Below the pieces are notes generated by a model, which ran no database searches, was not told the origin of the DNA, and was given only the letters and a program-made list of their open reading frames with translations. A DNA stretch of 39,238 nt from an uncultured Verrucomicrobiota bacterium (lineage in GTDB: Bacteria > Verrucomicrobiota > Verrucomicrobiia > Limisphaerales > AAA164-E04), in NCBI GenBank assembly GCA_913061285.1, contig CAJXVR010000026.1:1-39238 (forward strand), written 5' to 3'. A program made the position numbers and the translations under genes. The first letter of the stretch is position 1. Every line of letters starts with the position of its first letter. Below, piece by piece: positions 1 through 6,550 of the stretch.

Positions 1-46
1 TACACTAGATCGCTCGTCGGCAGCGTCAGATGTGTATAAGAGACAG
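1..46 (+). other. Nextera/Tn5 sequencing adapter (artefact)
   Basis: This is not genomic DNA. Positions 28-46 are the 19-bp Tn5 mosaic end AGATGTGTATAAGAGACAG. They are preceded by the Nextera read-1 adapter core TCGTCGGCAGCGTC at 14-27. Before that, positions 6-13 read TAGATCGC, which matches a standard i5 index, and 1-5 read TACAC, the end of the P5 oligo. Translation across this stretch gives the known artefact peptide MCIRDR, so any start codon placed here is false. Biological sequence begins at 47. Confidence 0.98.
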
Positions 47-47
47 G

Positions 48-428
48 ACCTGGACCCCTCTGGAGAAAAGTAATCTCCCCATGACCGCCTCGAAGCCCTA
101 TGCCGGCCGCCTTTCAACCGGACATCCCTACCTCGTGGCCAATTGTGCCGCAGACTCAATGAATCGGCGATACCCGCTAACGATCGCAATTGGAGCCCCG
201 GGAACGTTGCAGTTCAATAGGATGGCGATCATCAGAAACGCGATCGATATCGGTCCAGGAGAATCAGATCCGAACGCCGCCCTCGCCTACCCCTACGCGA
301 TCGAACACGACGGCTCTCTTTACATTGGCTACTCGAATAGCGGTGGTCGTGGCGGAAACCGGAATAGCGCCGAGTTGGCTATTGTTTCAATCGCTGAGCT
401 CACAAGCCTTGAGCCATTCGCTCCGTAA
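48..428 (+). CDS. Sialidase-like (BNR-type) glycoside hydrolase, C-terminal fragment
   Basis: About 126 codons of the 3' end of a gene remain; the 5' part is lost at the adapter junction. The residues resemble the last blades of exo-alpha-sialidase (GH33-like) beta-propellers of Planctomycetes and Verrucomicrobia. Visible pieces are SKPYAGRLSTGHPYLVAN near the start, then RYPLTIAI, GTLQFNRMAIIRN, and YPYAIEHDGSLYIGYSNS close to the end. These match family positions where a conserved arginine and the closing Y-aihdG-Lyv-YS strand occur. The enzyme would remove sialic acid or a related sugar from glycans outside the cytoplasm, but the signal peptide and most catalytic residues lie in the missing part. 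It runs towards the minus-strand flagellar cluster with about 60 bases between stops. It could be another six-bladed BNR hydrolase. Confidence 0.7.
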   Translation, partial: TWTPLEKSNLPMTASKPYAGRLSTGHPYLVANCAADSMNRRYPLTIAIGAPGTLQFNRMAIIRNAIDIGPGESDPNAALAYPYAIEHDGSLYIGYSNSGGRGGNRNSAELAIVSIAELTSLEPFAP

Positions 429-488
429 GAAGGCAGGCACAGAACGGAGTAAGAATCCAAGCTCTATTGATCCAGGTCCAGGCCTAGA

Positions 489-836
489 TTAGGAATAAGA
501 AGCCCAATAGTTCTGTGACTCATTAGTATACGCATGCCGGATCCTTCCCAATTGTAGTGAAGATCGATTCATCCCATCTAGCTCGGCCCGAATCCCATCC
601 AGTTTGGCACCGAGGAGAGCCGCATTCCCCTTCTCTGCCTCAATTATGTCTTGCCAGGCAGCATTCAAAGGATCTGCGGAGTCAACCGGCCCATGATTTT
701 CTAGGTGCGCTTCAATCGAAGCCTGCAAATGCCTCTTAGCATCGTGCTGCCGCGAAAGAGCATCCCAGTTTTCTGATTCAATCGAAGCCCGTTCAGAGCG
801 AGTAACATCCTTCCACTGACTCAACAAATCTCTCAT
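489..836 (-). CDS. FliT-like flagellar chaperone candidate
   Basis: This 115-residue, charged and probably all-helical protein has no signal peptide or membrane segment. Its ATG overlaps the fliS stop codon in an ATGA arrangement at 833-836, which implies translational coupling. Small helical proteins coded directly after fliS are commonly FliT/FlgN-type chaperones or FliS partners, and the N-terminal pattern MRDLLSQWKDVTRSERASI followed by a long helical middle fits that. No residue motif identifies the family with certainty, so the role rests mainly on position at the end of the fliD-fliS cluster. It could instead be a lineage-specific flagellar protein. No clear terminator is seen in the 60 bases after its stop. 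Confidence 0.6.
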   Translation of the reverse strand: MRDLLSQWKDVTRSERASIESENWDALSRQHDAKRHLQASIEAHLENHGPVDSADPLNAAWQDIIEAEKGNAALLGAKLDGIRAELDGMNRSSLQLGRIRHAYTNESQNYWASYS

Positions 837-1258
837 CCCACCACTTCTGCAAAATCAGAGACGGATTCGCTTCCTTGCCCTTCAAGCATTTGCGCCCAAG
901 CATCCCTAAGAATCGTGATTCGCTCACTCACTTCATCAATGCCTTCAGGGACCTTGGTCACGTTGCTTTCTTGCAGTCGCTCCCCCATATAAAGATACAG
1001 ATCTTTCAGGGTTTCCGCTAGTTCACCACCCAGATCAAGATCCAACGTGACGACCAGCTCATTAAGAATCGCCTGAGCCCGGATCGTATTGTTGTGAACG
1101 GCTAGATTTCGTTCCAAAGGATCATCAAGATCAAAACCACTCCTCGCCTGCCCTAGAAACCGGATCGCTCCGTCATAGAGCATCAGAACAAGCTCACCCG
1201 GAGGTGCCGTTTCAAGAGAAATTTGACGATAGGACTGTAGCCGCGCTCCAGGAGTCAT
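833..1258 (-). CDS. fliS: Flagellar export chaperone FliS
   Basis: FliS binds the C-terminal disordered end of flagellin in the cytoplasm, prevents premature polymerisation and delivers flagellin to the type III export gate. The 141-residue product shows the family hallmarks: an N-terminal YRQISLETAPPGELVLMLYDGAIRF stretch (split here: YRQISLETAPPG, then ELVLMLYDGAIRFL), a central helix with NELVVTLDLDLGGELA, and LKDLYLYMGERLQESN. Length is typical (about 120-140). It starts 5 bases after the FlgM-like gene and overlaps the next gene by 4 bases, so the three are almost certainly co-transcribed. Its clients would be the two flagellins coded upstream in the same cluster. Confidence 0.95.
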   Translation of the reverse strand: MTPGARLQSYRQISLETAPPGELVLMLYDGAIRFLGQARSGFDLDDPLERNLAVHNNTIRAQAILNELVVTLDLDLGGELAETLKDLYLYMGERLQESNVTKVPEGIDEVSERITILRDAWAQMLEGQGSESVSDFAEVVG

Positions 1259-1263
1259 AACTG

Positions 1264-1542
1264 TTAAATATCTTCGGTCTTGCTAAGTTTATCAGCGAGA
1301 AAGCTTGCCAATTTCTCCACCGTCTCTGCGGGAGGATAGTCTGAGGAAGCAGCGAGCTCTTTACCCCGAGCAACAACATCGGGACGCACCTCCTCGTTCT
1401 CAGACAAAAGGTTTTTCGACCGCTCCGTATTCTCGATCGAAACCTCATCAGACTTCGGTGTTGCACTGACGTCCTTCTTCACCGATGACTCCCGCGCTCG
1501 AAGATTCGTCGATTCAAAATGTGAGCTTGGTCTGATTTCCAT
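1264..1542 (-). CDS. FlgM-like small protein (putative anti-sigma-28 factor)
   Basis: This 92-residue polar protein has a disordered-looking N-terminal half and a short helical C-terminal part. The C-terminal pattern RPDVVARGKELAASSDYPP followed by ETVEKLASFLADKL resembles the FlgM layout: arginine, valine, a helix ending before a tyrosine, then a final helix with hydrophobic spacing. FlgM is normally about 90-100 residues, holds FliA (sigma-28) inactive and is exported when the hook is complete. Neighbouring fliD, fliS and FliA-type promoters upstream of both flagellins support this role. Similarity is judged by eye and is weak at the N-terminus, so another flagellar accessory function is possible. 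Confidence 0.55.
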   Translation of the reverse strand: MEIRPSSHFESTNLRARESSVKKDVSATPKSDEVSIENTERSKNLLSENEEVRPDVVARGKELAASSDYPPAETVEKLASFLADKLSKTEDI

Positions 1543-1621
1543 AATAACATCATCTCTCAGAGTCTTCGCCGAGCAATGGTTTCTACGTCAATTGTTCGAT
1601 GAACTCGTCCTATAAATCCAC

Positions 1622-2299
1622 TCAGTAAGGCAAGGTCTGCAAAGCCGCCGCCACAGTATACTGCCCAAAACGACGAGGTGAATTAAAAACGGATCTCTCA
1701 TCACGATGCCTCGTCCCCCCACTTTGATGAATGTGGTAGTGATCCTCCGCCGCCCTCGCTACTGTAACATCTCCGCCATCAAAGAGCTCATCAATCTCCC
1801 AAATCGTCTGGAGGGAATCCGTATCAACCAACTTCATTTTCCAAGCAATCGTCTGAGGAGGATACGGGTGATAGTGATCAACCATCGCGAATAGAACGGC
1901 TTGGCACTGATAGGACTCTTCGAGGGTTTGAAAGAAGCTGGAGGTTCGTTTCTCGCCAATCCGCCATTGATCTTCCCCGGTTAGACTCTTGAGGGCCGCC
2001 GGGGAAATGAAATACGGTTCGAACGCACCCCGTTTTACCAACTCACTTTCCAAAACGCTCTCAATCAGGTTGCGAGTCATTTTTCGTTCAGAAAACTCTC
2101 CGCTGAATACAAGCGGCAGAACGACTACTCGTTGAACGACCCGTGACATCGCCGTTTCGTTGGTGACAACATTCGTTGGGCGGTACGGTTCCACTCGAGC
2201 CCCAAGTTTAGGCGCCGTCGAGCAGCCAGAAGAAAGGCCTAACACGACACCAACAAGTAAGGTAAGCCCAAATCGAATAAACCAAAAATCCTGTTTCAT
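1622..2299 (-). CDS. Outer-membrane-type lipoprotein of the flagellar cluster
   Basis: The product of about 225 residues begins MKQDF, has a hydrophobic segment and then a lipobox LSSGC, so it should be cleaved and lipidated at that cysteine. The mature part contains RVVVLPLVFSGEFSERKMT and a later CQAVLFAMVDHYHPY strand, an alternating pattern reminiscent of the CsgG/LpoB/GNA1162 type lipoprotein fold. The function is unknown to me. The ATG at 2299 is chosen over an in-frame TTG at 2305 because an AAGGA ribosome site lies six bases upstream of the ATG. That site overlaps the fliD stop, so translation is probably coupled. Its place between fliD and the flgM-like gene suggests a role in flagellar assembly or an outer-membrane collar, by inference. 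Confidence 0.75.
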   Translation of the reverse strand: MKQDFWFIRFGLTLLVGVVLGLSSGCSTAPKLGARVEPYRPTNVVTNETAMSRVVQRVVVLPLVFSGEFSERKMTRNLIESVLESELVKRGAFEPYFISPAALKSLTGEDQWRIGEKRTSSFFQTLEESYQCQAVLFAMVDHYHPYPPQTIAWKMKLVDTDSLQTIWEIDELFDGGDVTVARAAEDHYHIHQSGGTRHRDERSVFNSPRRFGQYTVAAALQTLPY

Positions 2300-2305
2300 T
2301 CTCAA

Positions 2306-2310
2306 TCCTT
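2306..2310 (-). promoter_or_regulatory. Ribosome binding site overlapping the fliD stop
   Basis: On the minus strand AAGGA lies six bases before the ATG at 2299 and overlaps the TAA of fliD (2309-2311). It decides the lipoprotein start and suggests coupled translation. Confidence 0.6.
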
Positions 2311-4018
2311 ATTGCCCCCCGCCAAACCGTTGCTGGAGGAACTGAAGTTGGTTGTTTATCTGACTTTGCGCCGTTTCCATTGAGACAAAGCTCGAGATCA
2401 AGCGTTCCTTGTTTGACTGAACAACTCGCTCCAACTGCTCAATCTGCACATCAATACCAGCATCCTGTTCCGAGAGAAGATCCACTTTGTTGGGGATGAT
2501 TCCCTCGTCACCGATTTGGCTTTCGATGAAGGAATCAAGGAGCACCGCGATCCCATCCGTAGGGTCTTGAAATAGGACCTGAACTCGAGACAGGTCATTG
2601 ATGAGACTCTCTTCAAACAACTCCGAATCGGTAATCTCCAAGTTGTTGTCAAATCCATTGGTATCGATTCCGATATCGCTCAATCGGTTTAGCACCGCCG
2701 AAAGCGAGCCTACTTCACCTACAATGATCGATCGTAAGTCTGACGCGATATCCTCGACTTCTTGTTCGGATTGAAGAGGGCCAGCTGTGACTTTCCCTGC
2801 AGCGTCTGTGGAAGATGCCGTGTTGGTATCGATAAAGGCTTGTACTTTGTTAAACTGAGAGATAAATCCATTAATCCCCTGTTCGATCTTCTCTCGGTCA
2901 CTACTCACGGTCAGAGTGCCAGTACCGAGCTGTCCGGCGGTGAAGGTCAAGCCGGTGATGCCAGAACTCGTCGACGTCACCGTATTGCTGAAGCTGGCCT
3001 GAGCACCTCCCCCATTGACCGTGTAGAGCAAATTATCGCCCCGACTCAACGTCCCCGTATCCAATCCAACCGCCGCCAAAAAATTCCCGGTCACATCCGC
3101 TACTCCGATACCTAAATCCCCCGTCTCCTTATTCGTCAGCGAGATCCGGTCATTTACGGAATCGTAGCTGGCAGCCACCCCTGCTTCAGAGCTATTGATT
3201 CTGGAGATGATGTTCTCCAATGAGTCATCAGCGGTGTTGAAGGCAATGGACACACCGTTGATGGTGAACTCCCCAGAACCGGCGCCACCATCGGAGATTG
3301 CGGTGGCAAAATTTCCGTCGTCCAATGTCGAGGACTGCCGCACTGAGCCTAGGTCGGAACCACTCGAGATGGATCCAGTCCCATTGTTGAACAAGCGGGC
3401 CGACTCGAGAAAGTTGCTTGAATCCGTCGCGCTGCCTAGGACGATTTCCGAAGCACTGGTCAATGAAATCCGATCGGTCCCTGCCGAGTAGGATCCAGTC
3501 ACAGCACCCGAGGTCGCAGTACTAATGTTATCAAAGACATCCTGGAGGGAATCACTGGTACTAATCGACACTTGAGCGCCATTGACGGTGATGGTGCCCG
3601 CAGTGATTGGCGTTGGGAACGCCGCTGAAGAAAGTGTTAGGGCCGAAACGTCGGCTGTTGCATTCAAGGGGCTGGCAACATCGGCACTTCCGGCAAGGGA
3701 CGAGCCAGAAGCCATCTGAGTCACGTTAATCTCGTAGGTACCAATCGCCCCATTAGGTCCTGATTCCCCCGAGATGGTGTCTGAATCGGTCGCCGTCACA
3801 GTACGGCTCCCAAAAAAATCTTCATCCGTGAGCGCTTCGACCCGCCCCTGAAGCACGGTCATCTCGGTCGTCAAGCTATTGTAAATGGAACTTCGTTCCC
3901 GAAGATCAAATTGCTCCAACTGCAATCGTCTCTGAGGGGCACGCTCGACTTCGGACAACTGATCGACCATCGATCGCCAGTCAAACCCTGAAGCTAAACC
4001 TGAAAGCGCAAATTCCAT
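2309..4018 (-). CDS. fliD: Flagellar filament cap protein FliD (HAP2)
   Basis: FliD forms the pentameric cap at the filament tip and folds incoming flagellin. The 569-residue product has the FliD N-terminal domain (residues about 1-100: GLASGFDWRSMVDQLSEVE, then the RSSIYNSL helix) with no signal peptide, as expected for type III export. The middle carries flagellin-IN-like repeats, visible as ITVNGAQVSISTSDSLQDVF and ITLxx-type partners around residues 140-190, and FTINGVSIAFNTADDSLENI around 245-265. The FliD C-terminal domain follows (SSGITGLTFTAGQLGTGTL, then FISQFNKVQAFID), ending in a coiled helical tail. Length is within the usual range. It lies about 110 bases after the second flagellin and is followed three bases later by the TTG/ATG region of the lipoprotein. 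Confidence 0.96.
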   Translation of the reverse strand: MEFALSGLASGFDWRSMVDQLSEVERAPQRRLQLEQFDLRERSSIYNSLTTEMTVLQGRVEALTDEDFFGSRTVTATDSDTISGESGPNGAIGTYEINVTQMASGSSLAGSADVASPLNATADVSALTLSSAAFPTPITAGTITVNGAQVSISTSDSLQDVFDNISTATSGAVTGSYSAGTDRISLTSASEIVLGSATDSSNFLESARLFNNGTGSISSGSDLGSVRQSSTLDDGNFATAISDGGAGSGEFTINGVSIAFNTADDSLENIISRINSSEAGVAASYDSVNDRISLTNKETGDLGIGVADVTGNFLAAVGLDTGTLSRGDNLLYTVNGGGAQASFSNTVTSTSSGITGLTFTAGQLGTGTLTVSSDREKIEQGINGFISQFNKVQAFIDTNTASSTDAAGKVTAGPLQSEQEVEDIASDLRSIIVGEVGSLSAVLNRLSDIGIDTNGFDNNLEITDSELFEESLINDLSRVQVLFQDPTDGIAVLLDSFIESQIGDEGIIPNKVDLLSEQDAGIDVQIEQLERVVQSNKERLISSFVSMETAQSQINNQLQFLQQRFGGGQ

Positions 4019-4056
4019 TATTGTTTCCTATTCGAAAGCGTTACGAATGGCGCGGC

Positions 4057-4082
4057 TGCCCAGCCAATGAATCGGCTGGGCA
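4057..4082 (-). terminator. Hairpin between flagellin and fliD (possible attenuator)
   Basis: A perfect 9-bp stem (TGCCCAGCC at 4057-4065 pairing with GGCTGGGCA at 4074-4082) has an 8-base loop and lies between the flagellin stop (4128) and fliD (4018). No T-run follows on the minus strand, so it is not a classical intrinsic terminator. It may protect the flagellin mRNA 3' end or partly reduce read-through into fliD. Confidence 0.45.
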
Positions 4083-4127
4083 ACCGTTGCCGACGCTTGA
4101 TATCCGCCTAAACCATTGATCGGCTGA

Positions 4128-4937
4128 TTAGCCGAGCAACCTAAGTGCTGACTGTGGCAAGGTATTTGCCTGCGCCAGCATGGCAGTCCCCGATTGGACG
4201 AGAATATTGTAGCGAGCGTAGTTCGTGCTCTCCTCAGCCACATCCACATCGCGGATCCGACTATTTGAGGCAGACAATTGGTCTTCGAGCATCTTCAACT
4301 GATCGCCAGTGTGCTGCAAACGAGAGATATTTGCCCCCACAGTCGCCCGGTCGGTCGACAGTTGGGTAATCGCTGTTTTCACCGCCGTAAGTGCAGAAGC
4401 TGCACCCGTCGTCGTCGAAACCGCAGTCGATTGAATCCCTGTATAGTTTCCACCACCCATATCCACTCCCGTCATCGAGAAGGTTTTAGCGTTACTATCA
4501 ATCGTAATCCCTCGAGCTTGTCCGTCAAAAAGTGACACCCCATTGAAGTCTTTCTGCGCTATATCAGTGATATAGTCATCCAAGGTTTGAAACTCTTTGT
4601 CGTACAATTGACGATCTGAATCCGTTTTGGTCTCATCTTGAGCCAAAACTGCGAGCTCACTCATTCGGTCCAGACCTTTCTGGACTTTGTTGAGAAATCC
4701 ATCCTGGGTCTGGGCGAACGACACGGCATTGCCGGTATTCGTTCGAGCTGCAGCGGTCCGGTTTATTTGAGCGTCAAATTTAAGGGATACCGCCATTCCA
4801 GCCACATCGTCGGCTGGAGAAATCAACTTTGAACCTGAAGAAAGTCGCTTGAGCGAATTTGACAGTTGTTTAGTTGAGTCTCCGAGCATTCTCGACGTAC
4901 TCAGGGCCGAAATATTCGTGTTAATTATTACTGACAT
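4128..4937 (-). CDS. fliC: Flagellin, paralogue 2
   Basis: This is the structural subunit of the flagellar filament, 269 residues. The conserved N-terminal D0/D1 part reads MSVIINTNISALSTSRML, then RLSSGSKLISPADDVAGMAV. The C-terminal D1/D0 part reads SRIRDVDVAEESTNYAR and ends SGTAMLAQANTLPQSALRLL-G. Only about 100 variable residues lie between, so there is little or no surface D2/D3 domain. An in-frame ATG at 4949 is preceded by GGAG, but the family N-terminus MSVIINTN points to 4937 as the true start. A FliA-type promoter lies about 130 bases upstream, so this gene can be expressed independently of the other flagellin. Confidence 0.95.
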   Translation of the reverse strand: MSVIINTNISALSTSRMLGDSTKQLSNSLKRLSSGSKLISPADDVAGMAVSLKFDAQINRTAAARTNTGNAVSFAQTQDGFLNKVQKGLDRMSELAVLAQDETKTDSDRQLYDKEFQTLDDYITDIAQKDFNGVSLFDGQARGITIDSNAKTFSMTGVDMGGGNYTGIQSTAVSTTTGAASALTAVKTAITQLSTDRATVGANISRLQHTGDQLKMLEDQLSASNSRIRDVDVAEESTNYARYNILVQSGTAMLAQANTLPQSALRLLG

Positions 4938-5065
4938 AACTCCTTCCATTGAGCTGCTCCAATTATTGGAGCCCTTTGGGTCGAGCCATCCATGACTCGA
5001 GGCGGTCCTTTACAATGGGAGGACGCCCATCCCAGCCAGCAATGCACCAAGCTGACCTAACTAAG

Positions 5066-5092
5066 GTTTCGGCAGCCTGGTGAAAGACTTTA
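5066..5092 (-). promoter_or_regulatory. Sigma-28 (FliA)-type promoter of flagellin 2
   Basis: On the minus strand TAAAGTCT (5092-5085), an 11-base spacer and GCCGAAAC (5073-5066) match the FliA consensus TAAAGTTT-N11-GCCGATAA at 13 of 16 positions with the exact spacer length. It lies about 130 bases before the ATG at 4937. Confidence 0.7.
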
Positions 5093-5110
5093 GGAAGGAA
5101 AAATTTAAGA

Positions 5111-5161
5111 AGCCGTTCCAACCCAGCCGGCCCTGAGTAGTTGGCCGAATTGGAACGGGCT
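5111..5161 (-). terminator. Intrinsic terminator after flagellin 1
   Basis: CCGTTCCAA (5113-5121) pairs with TTGGAACGG (5150-5158), and an inner CGGCC/GGCCG stem (5128-5132 with 5143-5147) extends it. Read on the minus strand, the hairpin is followed by a T-rich stretch near 5110-5098 (CTTCTTAAATTTTT). It begins about 25 bases after the flagellin stop at 5185 and separates the two flagellin transcription units. Confidence 0.65.
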
Positions 5162-5184
5162 TTTGCGCGAACCGCGTCGCTGCT

Positions 5185-5997
5185 CTATCCGAGCAGTCTC
5201 AGTGCTGACTGAGGCAGCGAATTCGCTTGTGCCAGCATCGCCGTGCCGGACTGAACAAGGATGTTTTGCTTCGCGTAGTTGGTGCTTTCCTCCGCGACAT
5301 CCACGTCCTTGATCCGACTATTGGCGGCGCCAATGTTGTCTTTCAAGACGCTTAGTTGGGAACTCGTGTGCTCAAGTCGAGCAATATTTGATCCCACTGA
5401 AGCCTTATCGTTTGCCAATTTATCGATTGCTGTTTTGACGGCAGACAGCGCCGTTGAAGCACCCGATGTGGTTCCAACAGCAGCCGAGTTCAACGCGGTG
5501 TAGCTCGCGTGTCCGGCCAAGTCGACTCCGGTTGAAGCGAATTTGTTGGCATCACTATCGGTCGTGACATTCAATCCCGTTCCGTTGAAGAGACTCACGC
5601 CATTGAAGTCCTTCGTTGCGATATCTACAATGTAGCTATCCAAGGTTTGGAATTCTTTGTCGTAGAGGGCTCGATCAGAGTCGGTCTTGGTTTCATCCTG
5701 GGCCAGAGTTGCTAGCTCACTCATTCGGTCTAATGCTTTTCCCACTTTATTCATGAACCCATCTTGGGTCTGATTAAAGGAAATCGCATTTCCAACGTTG
5801 TGATTCGCGGCGTCGATTCGATTCGTTTGAGCATCAAATCTCATCGAAACGGCGGCTCCGGCAGCATCGTCTGAAGGCGAGATCAATTTCGATCCCGAAG
5901 ACAAACGTGCTAGTGATTTCTGCAATCCCGACGTGCTTTCTCCTAGCGTTCGAGAGGTAAAAGCAGACGACGTATTGGTATTGATGATTACTGACAT
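5185..5997 (-). CDS. fliC: Flagellin, paralogue 1
   Basis: A second flagellin of 270 residues, clearly paralogous to the gene downstream. It begins MSVIINTNTSSAFTSRTLG, contains RLSSGSKLISPSDDAAGAAV, and ends with SRIKDVDVAEESTNYAKQN and the shared SGTAMLAQANSLPQSALRLL-G tail. The central variable part (about residues 140-200) differs from the paralogue and is short, so the filament surface is built from small subunits. A terminator follows the stop. The upstream region has a long leader and a FliA-type promoter candidate at 6372-6398. Tandem flagellins often form different filament segments; which is the major subunit cannot be told here. Confidence 0.95.
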   Translation of the reverse strand: MSVIINTNTSSAFTSRTLGESTSGLQKSLARLSSGSKLISPSDDAAGAAVSMRFDAQTNRIDAANHNVGNAISFNQTQDGFMNKVGKALDRMSELATLAQDETKTDSDRALYDKEFQTLDSYIVDIATKDFNGVSLFNGTGLNVTTDSDANKFASTGVDLAGHASYTALNSAAVGTTSGASTALSAVKTAIDKLANDKASVGSNIARLEHTSSQLSVLKDNIGAANSRIKDVDVAEESTNYAKQNILVQSGTAMLAQANSLPQSALRLLG

Positions 5998-6371
5998 AAC
6001 TCCATCCTTTGAGTTGAGTGTTGGTAGTGTTGTGAGAAACAGCTATCCTTAGCTATTTCGTGGCTGTTTTCCTAAGCGGCCACGCGCCATTCAATCACCT
6101 CACAGTGATTAACAACTATCGATCGCTCGATAGATTGAGAAAGTCGGTTGGGAGAAAACTCCAGAGCCGGAACAGCCCTGAAAGGTGGTTCCCACCTGCA
6201 CGGGGGAACCCAGAAGAGAGATTCAAATTTTTCAGCATCCATTCTGTTTTTCATGGCAGACTCCATCCGTTGAGTTTAAGCCCTTGTGAGCCTTTCAAAC
6301 GCTTTCAATAACTCGGTCAAATCCTTTGGCCGGTCGCGTTTTCGCGCTTTCGCACTTAGTTCACAACATAG
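5998..6371 (-). promoter_or_regulatory. Long structured 5' leader of flagellin 1
   Basis: No gene is supported in this roughly 370-base stretch. Three compact hairpins can be read: CGTGGC/GCCACG (6059-6064 with 6079-6084); CTATCGA/TCGATAG with a 4-base loop (6116-6122 with 6127-6133); and GGTTCCC/GGGAACC with a 10-base loop (6187-6193 with 6204-6210). If transcription starts at the promoter candidate 6372-6398, all three fall in the flagellin 5' UTR, where they could set mRNA stability or bind a regulator such as CsrA. An AAGGA ribosome site lies seven bases before the ATG. Confidence 0.45.
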
Positions 6372-6398
6372 TTATCGGAGGCCCAACGAGAGACCTTA
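6372..6398 (-). promoter_or_regulatory. Sigma-28 (FliA)-type promoter candidate of flagellin 1
   Basis: On the minus strand TAAGGTCT (6398-6391), an 11-base spacer and TCCGATAA (6379-6372) match the FliA consensus at 13 of 16 positions with the correct spacer. It is about 375 bases from the ATG, which is long, so a nearer promoter is not excluded. Confidence 0.5.
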
Positions 6399-6439
6399 GC
6401 CAAAGGAGCAACTTTTTTCTCAAGCCCATTTCTGGCATT

Positions 6440-6455
6440 CGGCACGGCTGTTGCT
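6440..6455 (+). promoter_or_regulatory. Sigma-54 (RpoN)-type promoter
   Basis: CGGCACGGCTGTTGCT matches the -24/-12 consensus TGGCACG-N4-TTGCW at every fixed position except the first. The invariant GG (6441-6442) and GC (6453-6454) are exactly ten bases apart. Transcription would start near 6466, upstream of the glycan/FkbM gene and divergent from the flagellins. Confidence 0.6.
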
Positions 6456-6550
6456 TTGAAGTGTTTCCATAGATTCCTGGGAACATTTTGCCGAGCCAGG
6501 CAGGTATCGGTCTCTCAGGTGAGAAACGGAATTCGAAGCACGAGAGCACT

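Noticed and set aside
30-47. Start codon for a 132-residue protein beginning MCIRDR
   Set aside because: The start lies in the Nextera mosaic end; only residues from position 48 are biological.
4074-4096. Possible sigma-54 site upstream of fliD (CGGCAACGGTTGCC on the minus strand)
   Set aside because: The GG and GC are eight, not ten, bases apart.
4938-4949. Upstream ATG for flagellin 2
   Set aside because: It has GGAG nearby, but the conserved flagellin N-terminus begins at 4937 as in the paralogue.
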